DNA of 45,018 nt from a virus, in the IMG/VR virus record IMGVR_UViG_3300031329_000010, positions 1-45,018 of that record, one strand, 5' to 3'. The notes beneath the pieces are model-generated. The model ran no database searches. It was not told where the DNA came from and saw nothing but the letters and a program-made list of their open reading frames with translations. The position numbers and the translations under genes were made by a program. Positions 17,637-26,026 of the stretch are shown here, piece after piece (within the stretch, counting starts at the first letter, position 1; every line of letters begins with the position of its first letter).

Positions 17637-17783
17637 CTATCCAGCGATGAGAGCAAGAAAGATCACAAAAGCTATTGCCCCGCCACCTACAAGGAGACCA
17701 AGTGATTTAGTCTTAGACCAAGCTTTTACTTTATCTTTTGCTTCGATGACTTTTTCCTTTGCTGTATCAATGATGTCTTTCAT
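17637..17783 (-). CDS. Small membrane protein inside the tRNA cluster (48 aa)
   Basis: From the ATG at 17783 (AGGAGA upstream) the protein has an amphipathic charged helix (DIIDTAKEKVIEAKDKVKAW) and then one transmembrane helix (LGLLVGGGAIAFVIFLALIAG). A longer reading frame runs back through the fMet-type tRNA and is unlikely to be translated. The family is unknown. A single-span membrane peptide here could act in lysis or membrane perturbation, but nothing shows this. Confidence 0.6.
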   Translation of the reverse strand: MKDIIDTAKEKVIEAKDKVKAWSKTKSLGLLVGGGAIAFVIFLALIAG

Positions 17784-17806
17784 TGTATATCTCCTGATAT
17801 CGAATA

Positions 17807-17881
17807 TGGTTGCGCAGAGGGGAGTTGAACCCCTAGTACAGGCCTTATGAGGGCCGCGTGTTACCATTACACCACCGCGCG
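17807..17881 (-). tRNA. tRNA-Met, initiator-like (CAU)
   Basis: Loop CTCATAA gives anticodon CAU. The acceptor begins with C1 facing A72 and continues GCGCGG/CTGCGC, with A73 and encoded CCA. The C1xA72 mismatch and three G-C pairs next to the anticodon loop are hallmarks of formyl-methionine initiator tRNA. The D-stem lacks the usual A11-U24 pair. Confidence 0.8.
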
Positions 17882-17886
17882 AAACT

Positions 17887-17940
17887 TGGTGAGAGAGGGA
17901 GGACTCGAACCTCGCTCGGTTAAAGATTTTCCTCGCCTAG
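17887..17940 (-). pseudogene. 3'-half tRNA relic
   Basis: A T-arm (CGAGG TTCGAGT CCTCC), 3' acceptor strand CTCTCTC, discriminator A and CCA are clear. No matching 5' acceptor or D-arm exists upstream, where the portal gene ends. It appears to be the surviving 3' half of a tRNA at the cluster edge. Confidence 0.55.
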
Positions 17941-17946
17941 TTATTC

Positions 17947-19560
17947 TTATTCTTGTACTTGTCCACCGTAGTCATTCATAGATCGAGCCATTTGGGCTAC
18001 AGGGTCAGCCCTAATCTCGCTTACACCCTTTTCATCGTTGTAGTCGCCCGGAATGAAATCATTCTCTTTAGCGATATTAATAAAGACAGAACGAGGAATA
18101 AGGCCCATCTGGTACCACTCTGTAACAAGACGCATACCATCTTCACCCTGAGCCTGAGGACTAAAGTCCTTAGACATAGCAAAGTCAATATCTTCTGCTG
18201 TTAGTTCAAGATCGTAGCGCCAGTTAATCATAAACGCAATAACAGACCGCATAGTATTAGAAATCTTCATATTAAGAGTACCAAGAGTGGCTGTCTGTGA
18301 TGAGTTACGAAGCTCTAGTGCAATACCCGACTCTGTTGTCTCTGGGGCAAGCATACGAATACCCAGCTTAGCTAGTTCCTCTAGAGTTTGTTCAATAGAG
18401 TCCTTCATATCGCTAAGAGCAGCGGTAGGAGGAGTGAGAACATCCGCTGTAACACCGCTAGGAAGGAACATCATAGTACCTAAACCTTGGCTAGCAATCT
18501 TCTGCTGTTCACCCTCTTCAATGTCTCCTATAAAGATAGGTGTGTAGGTAGCTGCGCCATACATCAAGTGGTTACGCCTAGAGATCTTATTGTAAAGGCC
18601 AATTTCTCGGTTAACAAAGGTTAATAGGATAGGCTCTTCAATATGAGTTTCACCGTCGAGAGGCCAAGCAGGGATACGTGCAAGACGCTTACCAAACTGT
18701 TGTGGTTTAAAAGTTTCATAAAGTTCATAACCAGTCTCTTCAATCCCTTCTTTTCCGGGTTTAAGACTGTTGTCAGTAATTTCTCCACCTTGAGCAGTGG
18801 CTGTAGAATTATTTTCTTTACGATACTCATCAACAACTAGAAAACCTTCCCTATCAATGTAATGATCTCTTACGGTACTGACTAAGGTAGGATGCCAAGG
18901 GTTGTCATTTTTGTATACCGGAGTATAAAAACGAGTAATAAACCGTGTCATAGCCGGTAGGCCTGTAACGGGATGATATCCCTCAATAACGTTGATCACA
19001 TTCTCTGCTGAAATAAGAGAAGGATAAGGCTTTACATAGTTTGCCTGCTTTGGAGTCATGTTCTCAGTTTCTTCTGGGGATACAGAAGGAACATCAACAT
19101 AAATCCATGAATATGAAGTTTGCATCTCTTCCCAGACTGCGTCATCAAGAAAGTGAAACAGAGACTGATTGTCAGAAGTAAATCTGTGTCTAATCCAGTC
19201 AATCATTTCCATCCTTAGAGTCTCTGGAATTTCATCAGGAAGTTCAAGATTAGATTCTTTTCTTAATAGAGCACCAGTCATTGAACGAGCGTACTGAGCA
19301 GTAACCCCCGGTAGTTCAGCTTCATCTTTATAGAAATTGTATTGATTTTGATCCATAGTAGGCGAGAAAGGAAGCAAGATGTTCCTCTTATTGCCATCAT
19401 GATCAATGTCATGAACAATCTCATCGTGGGCCTTTACAGCCTCTTGGCCTCGGACCACAGCTCGGCACTTCGCCCAAGTCGATCTAATAGAATCGTATTG
19501 ATAGGACGGAGTACCCACACTCGACTTGTTTACAGAGGTCGAGAGAGTAATTTTGGCCAT
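17947..19560 (-). CDS. Portal protein (DUF4055-like)
   Basis: The 537-residue protein resembles the DUF4055 portal family of siphophages in length and in segments such as QNQYNFYKDEAELPGVTAQY, an N-terminal WAKCRAVVRGQEAV region and the C-terminal IALELRNSSQTATLGTLNMK helix region. It forms the dodecameric DNA channel and docks the terminase. It directly precedes the tRNAs and the MuF-polymerase gene. Portal-MuF adjacency is standard in phages and supports a portal-bound location for that fusion. Confidence 0.9.
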   Translation of the reverse strand: MAKITLSTSVNKSSVGTPSYQYDSIRSTWAKCRAVVRGQEAVKAHDEIVHDIDHDGNKRNILLPFSPTMDQNQYNFYKDEAELPGVTAQYARSMTGALLRKESNLELPDEIPETLRMEMIDWIRHRFTSDNQSLFHFLDDAVWEEMQTSYSWIYVDVPSVSPEETENMTPKQANYVKPYPSLISAENVINVIEGYHPVTGLPAMTRFITRFYTPVYKNDNPWHPTLVSTVRDHYIDREGFLVVDEYRKENNSTATAQGGEITDNSLKPGKEGIEETGYELYETFKPQQFGKRLARIPAWPLDGETHIEEPILLTFVNREIGLYNKISRRNHLMYGAATYTPIFIGDIEEGEQQKIASQGLGTMMFLPSGVTADVLTPPTAALSDMKDSIEQTLEELAKLGIRMLAPETTESGIALELRNSSQTATLGTLNMKISNTMRSVIAFMINWRYDLELTAEDIDFAMSKDFSPQAQGEDGMRLVTEWYQMGLIPRSVFINIAKENDFIPGDYNDEKGVSEIRADPVAQMARSMNDYGGQVQE

Positions 19561-19610
19561 GTCCGGCCCTCCTTTCTGCTTAAATTACCTTAAATTAAGG
19601 GGTTTTCTCT

Positions 19611-19626
19611 TCTTTAACACATCGTA
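19611..19626 (-). promoter_or_regulatory. Variant phage-type promoter P19612
   Basis: TACGATGTGTTAAAGA keeps GTTAAAGA and the AT-rich upstream flank but replaces the AGGTGAC block by ACGATGT. It is the promoter closest to the portal gene (51 nt to its start). Confidence 0.5.
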
Positions 19627-19762
19627 TTTTTGTTTTGTCTGCTGTAGGATCCTCTCTTGAGATCTAAGGCTTGAGGCTCTTTAAAAGTACTTGTTTAAGC
19701 TATCAACAAACAACAATGCTTTCGATTCAAGAGAGGTCCTCTTAGGGTCTCTTCTTAGCATC

Positions 19763-19785
19763 TACTGACTCCGATCTCGTCAGTA
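19763..19785 (-). repeat. Conserved hairpin, copy 1
   Basis: A 7-bp stem TACTGAC/GTCAGTA closes an invariant 9-nt loop GAGATCGGA. Three other copies in the window have the same loop. No U-tract follows, so a protein-binding or processing site is as likely as a terminator. Confidence 0.75.
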
Positions 19786-19821
19786 AGGTCCCTAGTTAGG
19801 ATTCTTAAGGGTTTTCCCCTC

Positions 19822-19837
19822 TCTTTAACGTCACCTA
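19822..19837 (-). promoter_or_regulatory. Phage-type (SP6-like) promoter P19823
   Basis: This is an exact copy of TAGGTGACGTTAAAGA followed by GAGGGG. Just upstream are an extra small hairpin (GTCTTT/AAAGAC) and a TAGACA-18-TAGATA pair. It drives towards the portal, tRNAs and MuF-polymerase. Confidence 0.85.
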
Positions 19838-19903
19838 TTTATGTCTTTATTTACAAAGACTTATCTACCCTAAAACCATGAGTTTTGTCTAAATTTAGCC
19901 TCC

Positions 19904-19926
19904 TACTGACTCCGATCTCGTCAGTA
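19904..19926 (-). repeat. Conserved hairpin, copy 2
   Basis: It has the same stem TACTGAC/GTCAGTA and loop GAGATCGGA as the other copies, located between promoters P19969 and P19823. Confidence 0.75.
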
Positions 19927-19967
19927 AGGTCCCTAGTTAGGATTCTTTAGATTTTCTTTTTTCCTCT

Positions 19968-19983
19968 TCTTTAACGCATCGTA
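19968..19983 (-). promoter_or_regulatory. Variant phage-type promoter P19969
   Basis: TACGATGCGTTAAAGA followed by AGAGGA. It is preceded by a long hairpin (8-bp AATGAAAA/TTTTCATT stem) and AAGATAA. It shares the 3' half of the SP6-like promoters but has a diverged recognition block. Confidence 0.5.
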
Positions 19984-20031
19984 TTTATCTTAATGAAAAC
20001 AAAAGTTTTTCATTAACCTTCTGCTAAGATA

Positions 20032-20277
20032 TTAATCACAACCAGTATCGAACCCTTTGATAACTCTTACTGCTGTAATGATGACATTCGGATGGGTCTG
20101 CTCATTATACCTTAGAAGAGATTCAGCTAAATTACCAACTGGCTCTTCTAACGTTTCACAAATAGCCCCATCTGAAGCCTCTGGATTAATTGCTCCTGTC
20201 AAGGAGGTACTGCAAGCTGTCGTTAACGTTATTAGGAGCAAGGCGAAGAGACTCATTGATTTTCTTCCTGCGTTCAT
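20032..20277 (-). CDS. Outer-membrane spanin lipoprotein (Rz1-like)
   Basis: From the ATG at 20277 (CAGGAG upstream) the 81-residue protein has a signal peptide ending in the lipobox LTTAC, with lipidation predicted at C22, then a periplasmic domain. Its start lies inside the i-spanin gene in another reading frame, the usual overlapping Rz/Rz1 arrangement. Together the pair fuses inner and outer membranes at the end of lysis, which implies a Gram-negative host. Confidence 0.8.
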   Translation of the reverse strand: MNAGRKSMSLFALLLITLTTACSTSLTGAINPEASDGAICETLEEPVGNLAESLLRYNEQTHPNVIITAVRVIKGFDTGCD

Positions 20278-20407
20278 TTTGGTTCTCCTGAAGTTCAATA
20301 GTAATTTCACTCCGCTCTGCAGTTCTAACGTACCTCAAAGCACCAAATACAGTGCCTCCTAGTGCAATAACAACCGCGATAGCAATTAAGATAGTTTTGA
20401 TTGGCAT
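20186..20407 (-). CDS. Inner-membrane spanin (Rz-like)
   Basis: From the ATG at 20407 the 73-residue protein has an N-terminal transmembrane helix (IKTILIAIAVVIALGGTVFG), then a charged helical periplasmic part (ERSEITIELQENQNERRKK). It is short for an i-spanin, but topology, the overlapping lipoprotein gene and its position after endolysin and holin genes all fit. Confidence 0.75.
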   Translation of the reverse strand: MPIKTILIAIAVVIALGGTVFGALRYVRTAERSEITIELQENQNERRKKINESLRLAPNNVNDSLQYLLDRSN

Positions 20408-20408
20408 A

Positions 20409-20687
20409 TCATTCCCACCCTTCTTCATACTTAACTTTGTCACGTTTTGCCACATTTTCTGTGATCTCATGCAATCCAAGTGCCGAGCAAACAGCAGCTA
20501 GAGTGGGCGTGAAAGTTGTTTCCAGAAAAGAAGTATCACCAGAAAACATACCCCAACCTAGACAAGCAATAAAAGTTCCACCTGTGAACTCGCGCTTGTA
20601 GGTCTTTTTTCGGGGTCCTTGCTTTTCAGTGAATTTCTTTTTAACAAGATCAGGGGCTTTTTCTCCTGTTTCAATCTTATCGGTCAT
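20409..20687 (-). CDS. Putative holin (92 aa)
   Basis: From the ATG at 20687 the protein starts with a very basic cytoplasmic stretch (DLVKKKFTEKQGPRKKTYKR) and follows with one or two hydrophobic segments (TFIACLGWGMFSG, TPTLAAVCSALGL). It overlaps the end of the endolysin gene and precedes the spanins. Gene order and topology suggest the membrane pore that times lysis, but no family signature is decisive. Confidence 0.55.
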   Translation of the reverse strand: MTDKIETGEKAPDLVKKKFTEKQGPRKKTYKREFTGGTFIACLGWGMFSGDTSFLETTFTPTLAAVCSALGLHEITENVAKRDKVKYEEGWE

Positions 20688-21150
20688 ACCCCGGCGCTCC
20701 CTTTGGAATCTCGAAGTGTACCCAGTCAATAAAGCTGTGGTCTGTGTGTTGACCATCACCATCCCAGTCAGCGCCCCAACGAATAGGCACACCTAGTTTC
20801 TGACCAGCTAGCCTCATAGCAACACCAATTGCTTGATATCCTTCATACTTGCCCGCGTGGTCTACTTTGTAGAATGACTTAACGTTATCAGTATTCCAAC
20901 TAATGTTACCGTTTTCCCACCAAGCTAGATCAACAGCCATACCAACAAGGTGACGGCTGTTCATTGTCTTTGACTTCCCTTCACTAACTAAACGACGCTG
21001 CCTTTCTCTAGACCTCATACCCTCAATTACAGCAAAGTCCTCTGTGGAGTACTCGCTTAGGGCAAGATATACAACGCGAATTAGATCGGGGTGCACCCCC
21101 GCGAGACGATCGCGGGAGCGCTTAGACAGAACAAATCCTGTTTTTGTCAT
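20677..21150 (-). CDS. Endolysin, M15-family D-Ala/L-Ala-D-Glu peptidase
   Basis: The 157-residue protein has the VanY/T5-endolysin fold markers SRHLVGMAVDLAWW (zinc ligands H67 and D74) and IDWVHFEIP (H145). It cleaves the peptide stem of peptidoglycan. No signal peptide is present, so it needs the holin. It is the first gene of the lysis cassette. Confidence 0.9.
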   Translation of the reverse strand: MTKTGFVLSKRSRDRLAGVHPDLIRVVYLALSEYSTEDFAVIEGMRSRERQRRLVSEGKSKTMNSRHLVGMAVDLAWWENGNISWNTDNVKSFYKVDHAGKYEGYQAIGVAMRLAGQKLGVPIRWGADWDGDGQHTDHSFIDWVHFEIPKGAPGYDR

Positions 21151-21563
21151 AATTTATCTCTTCCTTTAACTTTTTTCTTTTTAGGGGGTTCAGGCCAAGC
21201 TGGAGCCTTTGGATTAAGTGTGTTGTCAGGCAGATCTCTAAGAGCTTTCCTGTAATCAGTCCAAGCTTTCTTGTCTGATTCCACATCTGGTAACATGAAT
21301 TTATCCGAAGCTGCTAGCTTTTTATTACGTTTTAGTCTAAATACGCGCCATTCTTCTTCTTTTCGGCGCTTGTTCTCCTCTTTAATTATGACGTCTTGTT
21401 CTTTTTCTACTAGAACTCCGTTAGAAAAGGTTAGATCCTTAGGCTTAACGTTATAAGAAAATTCTGCGATAAGTTGGCCTTCTTCTAAAACTCTCTCAAG
21501 CCACTCACGATTACGTGATGTACCTAGAATTTCTTCTTTGTTATTATACAAAATATAAATCAT
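21147..21563 (-). CDS. Tail fibre/hub assembly chaperone-like protein
   Basis: The 138-residue protein ends with the typical tail chaperone pattern WRVFRLKRNKKLAASDKFML, then W..YRKALRDLPDN and a proline-lysine tail. It resembles the phage tail-assembly chaperone (APC_4/XkdW-like) family encoded next to host-range proteins. It overlaps the end of the J-like gene by 4 nt and probably helps fold that protein. Confidence 0.7.
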   Translation of the reverse strand: MIYILYNNKEEILGTSRNREWLERVLEEGQLIAEFSYNVKPKDLTFSNGVLVEKEQDVIIKEENKRRKEEEWRVFRLKRNKKLAASDKFMLPDVESDKKAWTDYRKALRDLPDNTLNPKAPAWPEPPKKKKVKGRDKL

Positions 21564-24500
21564 TTGAACCTCACAAATATAGAAGAAATACAGTCAAGAA
21601 GTTCAATATCACCAGATTCTCCCATCCAGTATACAAATACAGAAAAGAGCGCTTCTGCAGGATTTCCATTAAAAGATCTAATGTTTTCAAGATCTTTAAG
21701 AACGCTTACAACAGTAACGTAGTCGGTTTCTTGTTCTATTGGTGATAGAAGACGTTGTTTCATAACATGGTAGCCAGTACCACGGACTTTACCATCACCT
21801 TGGTATATATCAACAGTTCCTGTTCCTGTTCCTGCAGTAGTAGCAGAGAATAAATCTCCGGGGTTGTATAAAAGACCTGCTGTACCGGCCATGTTATTCC
21901 AGGTGCCTTGAGAGGTAGACCCTAATGATTTTATTATGTAAGTGACCCCAGATATAACCGAAGTAACAGGTATGTCAATAATGTTTGTTGTGCTAATAGT
22001 ACTCCCAACAGATTTAGTCTGTCCTACGGTACCATCCAAAGCATTCCAGTTTGCTTGCCCCGCACTACCAAGGTCGAGGATTGTGTAAGAGGAAAGGCTA
22101 TTCATAAATCCACAGCTAACATCCATTAACACATAAGGACTACCCGCTTCAATTTTATAACCCCAAGCATCATTATCTGCGACTAAATTAGAGTAAACAT
22201 GCTCGAAGTTAACAGCAATCTGAACATCAGCATTATAAGCAGGGGGTATATCTAAGGTAGCCCCGCCCACTAGTTGTAAGAAGTTAATCCCCTGCATAGG
22301 TAGGTTTCCCCTATATAAATTATCTTCTAGCTGAGTGATATTACCACCCTTAACTATAAGTTTACCACTACCGTCCGAGGATAAGCTTCCATCTCCAATA
22401 CTGATTTTATCAGCAGTTAAAGTATCGCTTACAAGCAGATTACCATCAATGACTTCATCTTGCTTAACCCAAGTAGATCCGGTATAGATCCATACAGATT
22501 GACTAGTTGGACTAGCCTGTGCACCTGTATAGAACCAAGCTTGATCACTTGAGATTGGTGGTGTAGGTGTATTGAGATCAGAGTTCCATCTCGTCTGGGC
22601 TGTATAAGCACTAGTAGGAAGAGAGGTAACAGGTATGTTCCATCTCCCCGGACCTCTAGCACCTACGGGTCCATCTTCACCGTCACTACCACTCATACCA
22701 ACGACACTTGCCGCAGAGAACTCAGCGGTATTAATGATGTCGGTACTTTCACGACTAGCCGCCGTAGCTTGAATAGCAAAGAGATACTCTCCCGCATTAA
22801 GAGACGGAGCAGTCTGTGCCCAGTTTCCTAGGATACCTGTTAAGACGCCTGTATTAAAGTTGTAGGTCAAGTCACCAGTAGGATCCGCTGGTGGTGTAGT
22901 AGTTGTATTCTTAGCGTAGAGAGTAACAAACGCTGTATTGATACCGTCTTGGCCAGCCGAAGACTCAACAACCGGATTAGAAAACTCTGTTCCAGCTAGG
23001 GAGTTTGTCGCCGTAGTAGCTGAAGCAGTAGCTCTAGTTACCCATAGCTCTTCGTTTGGATTCAAGCTAGGGGGTAGCTTAGACCACCCGTTGAGGTTAC
23101 CACCAGTAAGATCTGCTGTGCTAAAGGTATAATTAAATGTACCAGTAGGTTTAGGTGGTGGGGTAGAACCAGAGGCTAGTTTCTGGAATAACAGAACAAT
23201 TGCTGAGTTAAGACCATTTTCACCGTCACTACCACCAATACCGCTAGAAACGATAACAAACGGAAGAGATATTAGAGCAATAGACGTACCATCATTAAAC
23301 TGAAAAGTAACAGTTGCAAGTTCATCATTAACACTAACACTAGGTGTAATAAACCCAACGTTTACTTCATCTGGTATATCCGCTGATCTGTCTGTAACAG
23401 GGGCAGACCAAGTATTACCAGAGCGCGACAGTCGGTAACGGTTTCTTGCTACAGTAAGACCTGCTTTAATAAAGATTACATCAATATCAAGGAATGTATC
23501 ACTGTAAGTTCCTGCATTAGGATTGTATATGATCTGGCCTTGTGTGACATACACCGCATTTGATGTGATACCTGAGGTCACAGGTGCTTGGCTAGTAACC
23601 TGTATGTTGTCTGAGTAGGCACTAGAATTACCTTGAGTATCAACTGCACAAACCCTGTAGTTATACAGTGTATTTGGTAGCCTGTTAGAGTCAGTAAACT
23701 TAGAACCAACCTCTGTACCAACTAGGGTTGTTGGGTTAGCAAACACAGACCGATAAATCTGGTACTCTTTGAAGTCTAGCAGAGGTGAGTTATCAATGTT
23801 TTGTGTAACTTCGTCCCAAGTTAGATCAATTACGGTACCCTCGGCAGTAGCCACTAGGTTTTGTGGAGGTTTAGGGAAAGTACTATCAACACCAGAAGTG
23901 AAGGCGATATGTGTAGGCTCAGACTCTAAGCCAGAGGTAAGAATAGTTTTCACTATTGCATGGTAATCCTTACCCCCATCGAGGGAGGGTATCCTAACAG
24001 AGTTTGATACACTCGTAGCTGTTTGCCGTAATACATCATCTACCTTCTTATACTCAATAAGGTAAGAAGCATCATTGTATACAGTATCCCAAGTTAGATC
24101 AACGTAAGAGTTAGATACTGCGCCTTTAAAAAATTCTACCCCTGTAGAGGCTTGCAAATTTGTTGGCTTACTAATAGTAAAGTCAAACACAGGTTGAGAA
24201 GTATAAGGAATATCATCTGGCACATTCCAAGCAAACATGTTAGCTGTTACAAGTGTTGCTTTGACTTTAACAGAAAAATCCACCCTGATTTCAACTTCTT
24301 CTGCTTTCCAGATACCATTTGGGGCGTTCGTAAGTTCAGAGTCAATTCTGAAGAAATCACCGGGTTCAATCCTAAGACCTTTTCTGCCTAAAGTGATCTC
24401 AAGGTTATTTGAGTCACGAGAGATCCTTACTGTTTGCTCAGCTTCAGCCATAGCGTGGTAAGGTGTCGTAGCATCAGAAGTAATTGTACTCTCATAGATC

Positions 24501-26026
24501 TTATTGTTGTCTTCAGCTAGGTAAGTGTTATGAACAGTACTTCCTCGCTCGGGCCAAGAAATGGAATCTGAAGCAAAGTTCTCAAACTCGTTATTAAAAT
24601 CAACCGTTACTCGGTTAAACCTTTGAGCGGCTTGACCAAATTCTTCTTGAATGCTTCCAACACGAAGAATATCATCATCACCAAAGGTGTTGTCTGCATT
24701 GATAAGTGCTTCTAGTTCTGCGTCAGTATCAGGATAATTCATAACAAGACGGTATTTACCATCGTTGGTCCAAACCAAATCTGCAAAAGGAATACCGCTT
24801 AAGATAGATTCAATATTATCCCTAACACTTTGGCTGGGATCAATTGTTAAGTTACCTTCAAACCTATACACATCTTTTCGAGGAGCAGAGATTTCAACGT
24901 ATTGGCCGATCTCTTCTACGGGCTGACTTAAGAGAGCATAATACTGAGTGGAGGTCAGCCCGTACTGATCCCAGATCCCCCAGGACTGCTCCTGGCCCCT
25001 GGGGGGCTGATAGTCATCAATCGGATTCAGCGACCCAATCGGATCATAGATTTCTGATACGAATTTATAGAACTTACCCGTATCAACGGCCTTGTAGATG
25101 GTAGACCCTGATGGGTGTCCAAAGTAGTCTTGATCTTTAAGAGACTGTTTAGTAGGGAAGCCAGAGAGTGTACCGTACTCACGGAGAGGGCCTAGACCAT
25201 TAACACCACCACCAAACTGTTGGTCAGACATAGCAACCACACCAGCAATACCTGCTGCTCTACCAAAGGAGTCAATTTCAATTTGGCTATCAAGCAGACC
25301 TGCACCGTAGGGTGCGGTCAGATAATCAAACAGAACTTCTACGCGATTGTTAGAGTACTCCTTGTATCCGGATATACCATATGATCCCCCTCCAAGGTCG
25401 TCAAATGTGCGAATGTGGTTACCTTTAACAAGGAACTGTAGTCGTGGTATGCCACTGTACTGAGGCTCTTTACGGTTTAGTTTGAATATGTTAGTAGAGT
25501 AAGCACAATTAGTGAATTTGTTTGTTGCCGGTTGACCGTTAGCAGTATCAAGAGGTTCTGCTGTACCACCACTGTAGTGTACGTAGAAGTTATGAGTAAA
25601 CTTCTTTTTCTGATATTTATAGGTAGTTGAGTTAACAAGAATGTCTTCAACACTCTCAATTCTTGTACCTTGGGTGTTACACAGAGCAGTGTTAAACATT
25701 AGGTAAGAGTTCTTACCAGCGTTGTGGGTACCACCTTCAAAACTAAAGTCTTCCGGTTGTTTAAAGGCATTACTTGCAGCAGTAACAGCGGGTGTGATTG
25801 AGCTACGCACTCTATGGTTAAGCTCAGTACCACCAATAATCTGTTTTCCGTAAATAATAGGAAGAGGTCCGACCTCACCCCTTACTGGAATAAAGAAGCC
25901 TCGTCTCTTATCAGCCTCCGCCTCAGCCTTTCTTCTTGCCCTGTCTTGTTTTTTCTTTTGGTTCCTGGCTGAAATAACTTGAAATGCCGCTGAAACGGCA
26001 AATAGGACTAAAGACTCAATACCCAT
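21560..26026 (-). CDS. J-like central tail hub / host specificity protein
   Basis: The 1488-residue protein has an N-terminal hydrophobic helix and basic region, then the J-family start GEVGPLPIIYGKQIIGG (about 51-67). It has a hub region up to about 620, two fibronectin type III-like repeats (about 640-850, e.g. SYVDLTWDTVYNDASYLIEY), repeated beta domains with collagen-like GSDGEDGPVGARGP (about 1160), and a C-terminal beta-rich receptor-binding part. It forms the tail tip that contacts the host. It overlaps the preceding and following genes, as usual in this operon. Confidence 0.9.
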   Translation of the reverse strand: MGIESLVLFAVSAAFQVISARNQKKKQDRARRKAEAEADKRRGFFIPVRGEVGPLPIIYGKQIIGGTELNHRVRSSITPAVTAASNAFKQPEDFSFEGGTHNAGKNSYLMFNTALCNTQGTRIESVEDILVNSTTYKYQKKKFTHNFYVHYSGGTAEPLDTANGQPATNKFTNCAYSTNIFKLNRKEPQYSGIPRLQFLVKGNHIRTFDDLGGGSYGISGYKEYSNNRVEVLFDYLTAPYGAGLLDSQIEIDSFGRAAGIAGVVAMSDQQFGGGVNGLGPLREYGTLSGFPTKQSLKDQDYFGHPSGSTIYKAVDTGKFYKFVSEIYDPIGSLNPIDDYQPPRGQEQSWGIWDQYGLTSTQYYALLSQPVEEIGQYVEISAPRKDVYRFEGNLTIDPSQSVRDNIESILSGIPFADLVWTNDGKYRLVMNYPDTDAELEALINADNTFGDDDILRVGSIQEEFGQAAQRFNRVTVDFNNEFENFASDSISWPERGSTVHNTYLAEDNNKIYESTITSDATTPYHAMAEAEQTVRISRDSNNLEITLGRKGLRIEPGDFFRIDSELTNAPNGIWKAEEVEIRVDFSVKVKATLVTANMFAWNVPDDIPYTSQPVFDFTISKPTNLQASTGVEFFKGAVSNSYVDLTWDTVYNDASYLIEYKKVDDVLRQTATSVSNSVRIPSLDGGKDYHAIVKTILTSGLESEPTHIAFTSGVDSTFPKPPQNLVATAEGTVIDLTWDEVTQNIDNSPLLDFKEYQIYRSVFANPTTLVGTEVGSKFTDSNRLPNTLYNYRVCAVDTQGNSSAYSDNIQVTSQAPVTSGITSNAVYVTQGQIIYNPNAGTYSDTFLDIDVIFIKAGLTVARNRYRLSRSGNTWSAPVTDRSADIPDEVNVGFITPSVSVNDELATVTFQFNDGTSIALISLPFVIVSSGIGGSDGENGLNSAIVLLFQKLASGSTPPPKPTGTFNYTFSTADLTGGNLNGWSKLPPSLNPNEELWVTRATASATTATNSLAGTEFSNPVVESSAGQDGINTAFVTLYAKNTTTTPPADPTGDLTYNFNTGVLTGILGNWAQTAPSLNAGEYLFAIQATAASRESTDIINTAEFSAASVVGMSGSDGEDGPVGARGPGRWNIPVTSLPTSAYTAQTRWNSDLNTPTPPISSDQAWFYTGAQASPTSQSVWIYTGSTWVKQDEVIDGNLLVSDTLTADKISIGDGSLSSDGSGKLIVKGGNITQLEDNLYRGNLPMQGINFLQLVGGATLDIPPAYNADVQIAVNFEHVYSNLVADNDAWGYKIEAGSPYVLMDVSCGFMNSLSSYTILDLGSAGQANWNALDGTVGQTKSVGSTISTTNIIDIPVTSVISGVTYIIKSLGSTSQGTWNNMAGTAGLLYNPGDLFSATTAGTGTGTVDIYQGDGKVRGTGYHVMKQRLLSPIEQETDYVTVVSVLKDLENIRSFNGNPAEALFSVFVYWMGESGDIELLDCISSIFVRFK

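Larger units (their letters stand above)
19561..20031. other. Regulatory intergenic array upstream of the portal gene
   Basis: No gene is visible in 471 nt. On the minus strand it contains one SP6-like promoter (19823), two variant promoters (19969, 19612), two copies of the conserved TACTGAC...GTCAGTA hairpin, a GAGACCCTAAGAGGACC pairing and a TAGACA-18-TAGATA host-promoter-like pair. The blocks are shared with 38013-38660. Confidence 0.75.

Noticed and set aside
17637-17867. 76-aa version of the small membrane protein starting inside the tRNA region
   Set aside because: Its first 28 codons overlap the initiator-like tRNA; the internal ATG at 17783 has a proper AGGAGA site.
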